Below the pieces are notes generated by a model that was not told where the DNA came from, ran no database searches, and saw only the letters and a program-made list of their open reading frames with translations. This document shows positions 1 through 3,851 of a stretch of 6,058 bases of DNA, one piece after another (the stretch's first letter is position 1; each line of letters begins with the position of its first letter). The stretch lies in NCBI GenBank assembly GCA_041749015.1, contig JBGTCD010000110.1, positions 1 to 6,058 on the forward strand, given 5' to 3'. The position numbers and the translations under genes were made by a program. This stretch comes from JBGTCD01 sp041749015 (lineage in GTDB: Bacteria > Bacteroidota > Bacteroidia > Cytophagales > Cyclobacteriaceae).

Positions 1-657
1 ATGAATCCAAGATTTTCAATTCGCTCTGAAGTCACCTGGTATCAGCTATATGGAGACGATAGTGAAGCCAATGATGACGGCCGAAGATTGAGGAATCTCT
101 CCTTCAGGTCCAATAATTTTGAGGTCAATGTAGTAGGGATGTTTAATTTCGTAGAGCACGGAAACCGGTTTTATCAAAGACCCAAATGGGCACCTTATGC
201 TTTTGCAGGTATAGGGGCCACTTATTTTAATCCTAAGGCTGAGTTGGACGGTACATGGCATGCCCTGAGGCCATTGGAAACTGAGGGTAATAGCTACGGT
301 CCCATTGCCTTAGTGATTCCCTTCGGACTGGGTATTCGACACAAACTGGACCCCTGGTGGAGCGTGACTCTGGAAGGCGGGTTTCGGCTCACTTTTACCG
401 ACTACCTTGATGATGTAAGCGGCACTTATATTGATAATAATAGTTTTACTGACCCCACAGCAGCAGCTCTGGCAGATCGTAGGCCAGAAATCGACCTGCC
501 TAGAAGACCTGAAGGTTCCATTAGAGGCAATCCAACTGATAATGACTCCTATTTCCTTCTCAATATTAAATTTGAGTACTTCATCCCTGCCGAGATCCTT
601 TCCACCCAAAGAATCAGAAGGACCCAGATGCGGAGACGGCCAGGCAGAAGGAGATAA
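1..657 (+). CDS. DUF6089-like outer-membrane beta-barrel protein, probably 5'-truncated
   Basis: Probably a small outer-membrane beta-barrel protein of the DUF6089 type found in Bacteroidota; no molecular role is known to me. The 218 visible residues alternate polar and hydrophobic/aromatic positions as in barrel strands. Recognisable family-like segments are WAPYAFAGIGATYF (63-76), IPFGLGIRHKLDPWW (106-120), the strand-turn LEGGFRLTFTDYLDDVSGTY (124-143), and the final strand DSYFLLNIKFEYF (182-194), preceded by NPTDND as in relatives. Family members begin with a signal peptide and a strand of the form 'EIGxGxGxxxYxGDL'. Both are absent, and the frame is open at base 1, so the ATG at base 1 is likely an internal Met and the gene starts upstream. 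After the last strand there is an unusual Arg-rich tail (9 Arg in the last 18 residues). The next gene is 121 bp away on the same strand, and I see no strong terminator in that gap. Confidence 0.75.
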   Translation: MNPRFSIRSEVTWYQLYGDDSEANDDGRRLRNLSFRSNNFEVNVVGMFNFVEHGNRFYQRPKWAPYAFAGIGATYFNPKAELDGTWHALRPLETEGNSYGPIALVIPFGLGIRHKLDPWWSVTLEGGFRLTFTDYLDDVSGTYIDNNSFTDPTAAALADRRPEIDLPRRPEGSIRGNPTDNDSYFLLNIKFEYFIPAEILSTQRIRRTQMRRRPGRRR

Positions 658-778
658 ATTTTAAAAATTACCATCCTAAGGTTGCCCCCCAATCCCTATT
701 GCCTTTTTTGGTTTGATAATACAGGATTTCATATTTTTTTTGAATATCTTCCAATTCCAACTAATTCTCCTCAAAAAT

Positions 779-2215
779 ATGGCATCAAAAAACCCCATTT
801 CCGTTTCCACTGACAGAAGAACCTTCCTTAAGACCCTGGGACTAGCTGCGGCAGGTTTGACCATCGTACCAAGGCATGTTTTGGGAAAGGGATTTATTGC
901 ACCAAGTGATACCCTCTATATCGCTGGAATAGGTGCCGGAGGTAAAGGCACCAGCGATTTAACCGGATTTGCTGCCAGCCCCAATGCACGGATTGCAACT
1001 TTTTGTGATGTGGATTCACGGATGATCAAGGATTCGATAAACAATTTTCCTAAAGCCAAGATCTATACGGATTTCAGGGAGATGCTGGAAAAAGAACACA
1101 AAGGCATCGATGCCGTTTCAGTTTCTACCCCTGACCATACCCATGCTGTAGCCACTATGGCAGCTATGTCACTCGGCAAGCACGTATATGTACAAAAGCC
1201 CTTAACCTATAGCATTGATGAAGCCCGTAAACTAACTGAGGCCGCCAAAAGATACCAGGTGGTCACACAAATGGGCAACCAGGCGGGTTCTGATGAAGGG
1301 GTCCGTAAAATGAAGGAGATGTATGACACGGGGATGATCGGTACGGTGACCCATGTTCATGCCTGGACCAATCGGCCTGTCTGGCCTCAAGGCATCCAAC
1401 TGCAATCAGGCCAGTTTGATGAACCTCCTGAGCTCAATTGGGACCTGTGGCTTGGGCCTGCCAAAAAGCGTGCCTACAACCCTGCTTTTTTGCCTTTCAA
1501 CTGGAGGGGATGGTGGGAATATGGCACAGGGGCTCTCGGTGACATGGGTTGCCATATTCTGGACCCTGTATTCAGAATACTACCCATCAAATACCCTGAT
1601 GCAGTGGAATGCAGCACTTCCACCGTCTGGGAAGGTTTTTTCAAAGAAGCTGAAGTCACTGAAAGCTGCCCTGCTTCCTCAATTGTACACTTAAACTTTC
1701 CTAATACAGATGGTGGCAATGTTATTACCCTCACCTGGTTGGATGGTGGCCTGCTGCCCAAAAGGCCCGAAGAACTGCTGCCTGAAGAACCCATGGGCGA
1801 TTGGGATGGTGGAGTAATTATGGAAGGCACAAAAGGTAAATTAATGTGCGGCTGCTACGGAAGAAACCCTGTGCTCCTGCCCACAAGGAGGATGCAGGAA
1901 GATCCAATGCCTGAACCAGAAATCCCAAGGGTGCCTGAAGGCCATTATTTACAATGGGTAAATGCCTGCCTGGCAGGATATGGAAAAATGGAGGTTAGTT
2001 CACCATTTGAATATGCAGGCCCCTTTACTGAGGCAGTCCTAATGGGTAACCTGGCATTAAGAAGCTATCAGGTTTCTCAAAAGGATCAACGCGGCAGGAA
2101 TATCTACCCCGGTAGAAAAAAACTGCTCTGGAATGCCCAGGAGATGAAAATCACCAACTTTGATGAAGCAAACCAGTATGTAAAGCGAGAATACCGGAAA
2201 GGTTGGGAATTGTAG
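779..2215 (+). CDS. Gfo/Idh/MocA family oxidoreductase with Tat signal
   Basis: NAD(P)-dependent oxidoreductase of the Gfo/Idh/MocA superfamily, 478 residues, typically acting on sugars or related polyols. The substrate cannot be read from the sequence. The N-terminus carries a twin-arginine export signal (DRRTFLK at 12-18, then the hydrophobic stretch LGLAAAGLTIVP at 20-31), so it is predicted to act in the periplasm with prefolded cofactor. The Rossmann fold follows: GIGAGGKG at 50-57, the acidic end of beta-2 (CDVD, 76-79), STPDHTH at 116-122, and the cofactor/catalytic motif QKP at 139-141, where most relatives have EKP; Lys140 is kept. The C-terminal domain has WLGPAKKRAY (224-233), NWRGWWEYGTGALGDMGCH (241-259) and Asp262, the usual DxGxHxxD signature. 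The ATG at 779 is chosen because it places the Arg pair at residues 13-14. An in-frame TTG at 713 would add 22 hydrophobic residues ahead of the Tat motif. No Shine-Dalgarno is visible. It converges on the SDR gene. Confidence 0.93.
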   Translation: MASKNPISVSTDRRTFLKTLGLAAAGLTIVPRHVLGKGFIAPSDTLYIAGIGAGGKGTSDLTGFAASPNARIATFCDVDSRMIKDSINNFPKAKIYTDFREMLEKEHKGIDAVSVSTPDHTHAVATMAAMSLGKHVYVQKPLTYSIDEARKLTEAAKRYQVVTQMGNQAGSDEGVRKMKEMYDTGMIGTVTHVHAWTNRPVWPQGIQLQSGQFDEPPELNWDLWLGPAKKRAYNPAFLPFNWRGWWEYGTGALGDMGCHILDPVFRILPIKYPDAVECSTSTVWEGFFKEAEVTESCPASSIVHLNFPNTDGGNVITLTWLDGGLLPKRPEELLPEEPMGDWDGGVIMEGTKGKLMCGCYGRNPVLLPTRRMQEDPMPEPEIPRVPEGHYLQWVNACLAGYGKMEVSSPFEYAGPFTEAVLMGNLALRSYQVSQKDQRGRNIYPGRKKLLWNAQEMKITNFDEANQYVKREYRKGWEL

Positions 2216-2220
2216 ATGCA

Positions 2221-2242
2221 TGGTTCGTGGAGACACGAACCA
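2221..2242. repeat. Perfect 9-bp hairpin, possible dispersed palindromic repeat
   Basis: Arms TGGTTCGTG (2221-2229) and CACGAACCA (2234-2242) are exact reverse complements around a GAGA tetraloop on the + strand. It begins 6 bp after the stop codon of the oxidoreductase, in the convergent gap. Neither strand has a T-run after the stem, so it is not a standard intrinsic terminator, although it could still stabilise or help end transcripts of either gene. The GC-rich arms in an otherwise AT-rich gap suggest a REP-like dispersed element. That part is inference. Confidence 0.6.
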
Positions 2243-2250
2243 CGGCGGAA

Positions 2251-2299
2251 ACTGTTTACTGAATACTGGCGACTGAATACTGCATATTGCCTACTATTC
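2251..2299. repeat. Heptamer tandem repeat, seven ACTGNNN units
   Basis: Seven contiguous 7-bp units fill 49 bp without a gap. Units 1-5 (2251-2285) all begin ACTG and vary in the last three bases (TTT, AAT, GCG, AAT, CAT). Units 6 and 7 are degenerate (ATTGCCT at 2286-2292, ACTATTC at 2293-2299). Units 2 and 4 are identical, so the 11-mer ACTGAATACTG occurs twice, 14 bp apart (2258-2268 and 2272-2282). The array ends 2 bp before the stop codon of the SDR gene and begins 8 bp after the hairpin. It resembles in form the short tandemly repeated heptamers known between genes in some cyanobacteria. Function unknown. Confidence 0.75.
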
Positions 2300-2301
2300 C
2301 T

Positions 2302-3021
2302 TCATCCCTTAGGCGGCTTAGTAGGTCTGACCTCAATCTTACTGGGTAGCGTTCTGGGATTCATTTTGAGTAAATCAATGACCATTTGCCCCAGATCATG
2401 GATTTGGATCTTCCAGGCATCCTTCTCGTCCGGTTGGTGGTCGTTGAAGTAGGTGGCTACGGAGCCCGGCATGATCGTTGTCACCTTGATGCCATATTGT
2501 CTCAAATCAAGCATGACAGCCTGGGTAAATCCCGTAAGGCCAAACTTACTGGCATTATAAGCGCTGCCTCCTGCAAAAAAATTGGTACCGGCAAGACTGG
2601 AAATAGTGATAATATACCCTTGAGAGCTTTTTAACGCATCAAGGGAAGCTTTAATGCTATGGAATACTCCTGTAAGGTTCGTGTCAATGGTTTCATGCCA
2701 TTGAACCTCAGTCAGGTCCTCGATGCTACCAAAGTGGCCCAACCCGGCATTAGCAATAAGCACGTCCAACCCGCCCCATCTATCAATGATGGCCGCCACA
2801 GCCTTTTTCTGAGCTTCAGCATCTTTCACATCGGCCTCCAGGCCAATGATTTCACCACTTGTAATTTTCTTAAGCTTAGCAGCAGCCTCTTGTGCAGCTT
2901 CCAAAGACCTGCTGGTGATCCCCACCCGCATGCCCACCCTAAGCATGGCTTCTGCAATACCGTATCCGATGCCTTTACTACCACCGGTGATCAGTGCGGT
3001 CTTATTATTTAGTGTTTCCAT
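2302..3021 (-). CDS. SDR family NAD(P)-dependent oxidoreductase
   Basis: Classical short-chain dehydrogenase/reductase, 239 residues, within the usual length (about 240-250), cytosolic, no signal peptide. It shows the cofactor motif TGGSKGIG (12-19), TSR at the end of beta-2 (36-38; Arg38 suggests NADP(H) preference), the acidic ADV (63-65), NAG (91-93), and the full catalytic tetrad Asn115, Ser142 (ISSLAG), Tyr155 and Lys159 (YNASK). The substrate-side PGSVAT (about 185-190) follows. The C-terminus reads SKIEVRPTKPP, typical of a Bacteroidota SDR subgroup annotated as 3-oxoacyl-ACP reductase-like or simply SDR. I cannot assign a substrate. The ATG at 3021 gives the expected 11 residues before the glycine motif. 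The gene lies 84 bp downstream of the cold-shock gene on the same strand but beyond that gene's terminator, so it probably has its own start of transcription or depends on read-through. No clear promoter boxes are seen in the remaining 31 bp. Confidence 0.93.
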   Translation of the reverse strand: METLNNKTALITGGSKGIGYGIAEAMLRVGMRVGITSRSLEAAQEAAAKLKKITSGEIIGLEADVKDAEAQKKAVAAIIDRWGGLDVLIANAGLGHFGSIEDLTEVQWHETIDTNLTGVFHSIKASLDALKSSQGYIITISSLAGTNFFAGGSAYNASKFGLTGFTQAVMLDLRQYGIKVTTIMPGSVATYFNDHQPDEKDAWKIQIHDLGQMVIDLLKMNPRTLPSKIEVRPTKPPKG

Positions 3022-3052
3022 ATTCAGAATTAAAATGTAATTTCATTAAAAC

Positions 3053-3085
3053 AAAAAAAGCCACCTCCTTGTCGGAAATGGCTTT
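3053..3085 (-). terminator. Intrinsic terminator of the cold-shock gene
   Basis: Read on the - strand, AAAGCCATTTCC (3085-3074) can pair with GGAGGTGGCTTT (3068-3057) around the loop GACAA (3073-3069). This gives a 12-bp stem with two G-U pairs, followed directly by more T residues (run of seven T at 3059-3053). It lies 20 bp past the cold-shock stop codon. The + strand has no T-run after the stem, so it acts in one direction only. Confidence 0.88.
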
Positions 3086-3105
3086 AAATACCAGCTTATT
3101 ACAGC

Positions 3106-3300
3106 TTAGTCGATCAACTCAACATTCACTGCATTAAGTCCTTTTTTGCCCTGCTCAACTTCAAATTTTACTCTGTCGTTTTCACGAATCTCGTCAACGA
3201 GTCCGCTCAGGTGTACAAAAATGTCTTGTTCTGATTCATCAGGCTTAATAAAACCGAATCCTTTAGTGTTGTTGAAAAATTTAACTGTTCCTTTTTTCAT
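3106..3300 (-). CDS. Cold-shock domain protein, CspA family
   Basis: A 64-residue single cold-shock domain: a five-stranded OB-fold that binds single-stranded RNA and DNA, in E. coli acting as an RNA chaperone and antiterminator. RNP1 is KGFGFIK (13-19) and RNP2 is IFVH (27-30), with the flanking aromatics Phe8, Phe9, Phe15, Phe17 and Phe28 in place. The end, KKGLNAVNVELID (52-64), matches the short Bacteroidota form. All expected elements are present and the length is normal. The start is unambiguous (MKKGTVKFF). There is no Shine-Dalgarno; the 25 bp before the ATG are AT-rich. It is preceded by a 277-bp gap that could hold a long leader, as in cspA-type genes, and is followed by a strong terminator, so it looks monocistronic. 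Constitutive versus cold-induced expression cannot be told from the protein. Confidence 0.96.
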   Translation of the reverse strand: MKKGTVKFFNNTKGFGFIKPDESEQDIFVHLSGLVDEIRENDRVKFEVEQGKKGLNAVNVELID

Positions 3301-3501
3301 TGTAATGGGTAATTAATAAATAAAACTAGGGCTGACTTAATATAATTTGTTATTCCTGGTCCACAAAATGGGAGTCCTTGTACAATAAACGATTAATTTA
3401 AAATTTGGGGATTCCTAAAATTACGGGGAGAAGCAAGATAAACTATAAATAAATTATTTCACTAAAACAGAACTATATCTGTCAAAACCTCTGCAAAGAT
3501 A
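3301..3501 (-). promoter_or_regulatory. Candidate promoter and long 5' leader of the cold-shock gene
   Basis: On the - strand, TATCTTTG (3501-3494) fits the Bacteroidota -7 consensus TAnnTTTG exactly. No good TTTG -33 box is found about 20 bp upstream. A start near 3487 would give a leader of about 187 nt, comparable to the long leaders of cold-inducible csp genes. The leader contains the palindrome at 3467-3482 and three imperfect copies of AGGAnTnnCnAAATT-like sequence (3416-3400, 3378-3364, 3357-3342). The rest of the 277-bp gap (3301-3577) holds no ORF, RNA gene or clear terminator for the upstream operon that I can support. Confidence 0.4.
3467..3482. promoter_or_regulatory. Palindrome ACAGA-N6-TCTGT in cold-shock leader
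   Basis: ACAGA (3467-3471) and TCTGT (3478-3482) are exact inverted repeats separated by six bases, the middle of which is AT-rich. It sits just downstream of the proposed start of transcription, where it could be an operator or a short RNA hairpin. A 5-bp arm can occur by chance in AT-rich DNA. Confidence 0.25.
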
Positions 3502-3577
3502 ATATGTGATGGTATAAAAACCTAATATCAGTATCAGACAATGAAATAATTTTTAAAATCGATATGGTTTATTCACT

Positions 3578-3838
3578 TCATCGTCTCCTGAAACGATCTT
3601 CCCAGGATGCAGCCAAATGCTCCTTTTTAATAGCATCTTTTACTAGTGGGTCTTCTAAAATTGAATTGATTTCACCCTTGCTGGTCAGGTGATAGGTACC
3701 GCAACTATTGCAAGCGTAAAAATTGACCGGTCCTTTGGTGAGATCGATTCCAAAACGGGCCCTGGCCTGAATCAAAGCCAATTCAGCCTGATGTTCAGTA
3801 TCATGGCAAACCTTTCCTGAAGCACAGCGCATCATCAT
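3578..3838 (-). CDS. Small Cys/His zinc-ribbon-like protein, function unknown
   Basis: An 86-residue protein I recognise only as a type: an N-terminal C-x-SGK-x-C-H element (Cys5, Ser7-Gly8-Lys9, Cys11, His12), an Ala/Glu-rich helix (QAELALIQARARF, 17-29), then FYACNSCGTYHLTSKG (40-55) with Cys43, Cys46 and His50. This pattern, CxxCGxxHLTSK after SGK, occurs in small hypothetical proteins of Bacteroidota and phages and suggests one bound zinc, with Cys5, Cys43, Cys46 and His50 or a Cys11/His12 residue as ligands (inference). The tail is charged and ends in RFRRR. The start at 3838 is the first of three consecutive Met codons and lies 13 bp after the CHAT stop. A longer reading from the ATG at 3928 would overlap the CHAT gene by 77 bp and add 30 residues that merely shadow it. 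The close spacing suggests cotranscription with the CHAT gene. Confidence 0.75.
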   Translation of the reverse strand: MMMRCASGKVCHDTEHQAELALIQARARFGIDLTKGPVNFYACNSCGTYHLTSKGEINSILEDPLVKDAIKKEHLAASWEDRFRRR

Positions 3839-3851
3839 TTGATTGATAAAT

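Noticed and set aside
310..609. 99-residue - strand ORF inside the barrel gene
   Set aside because: It is antisense to a recognisable barrel protein, has no motif, and is a shadow frame.
678..709. Possible terminator after the barrel gene (AAGG/CCTT followed by T-run)
   Set aside because: Only four base pairs with a loop of about 20 nt; too weak to support.
713..778. Longer oxidoreductase start at TTG 713
   Set aside because: It adds 22 hydrophobic residues before the Tat motif, unlike family members. The ATG at 779 puts the Arg pair at the normal position, and the extension is AT-rich intergenic DNA.
1474..1830. 118-residue - strand ORF inside the oxidoreductase gene
   Set aside because: Low-complexity Ser/Pro/Gly-rich translation antisense to conserved C-terminal-domain motifs; a shadow frame.
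779..2215. GH109-type glycosidase identity for the Gfo/Idh/MocA protein
   Set aside because: GH109 enzymes share the fold and Tat signal, but the C-terminal block here (WWEYGTGALGDMGCH) is that of the oxidoreductase-like group, not the GH109 form as I know it.
2221..2242. Hairpin as an intrinsic terminator
   Set aside because: There is no T-run after the stem on either strand, so it is listed as a repeat instead.
2386..3040. Three + strand ORFs of 64-117 residues opposite the SDR gene
   Set aside because: They lie antisense to a complete SDR with an intact catalytic tetrad, have no recognisable motifs, and their composition fits shadow frames.
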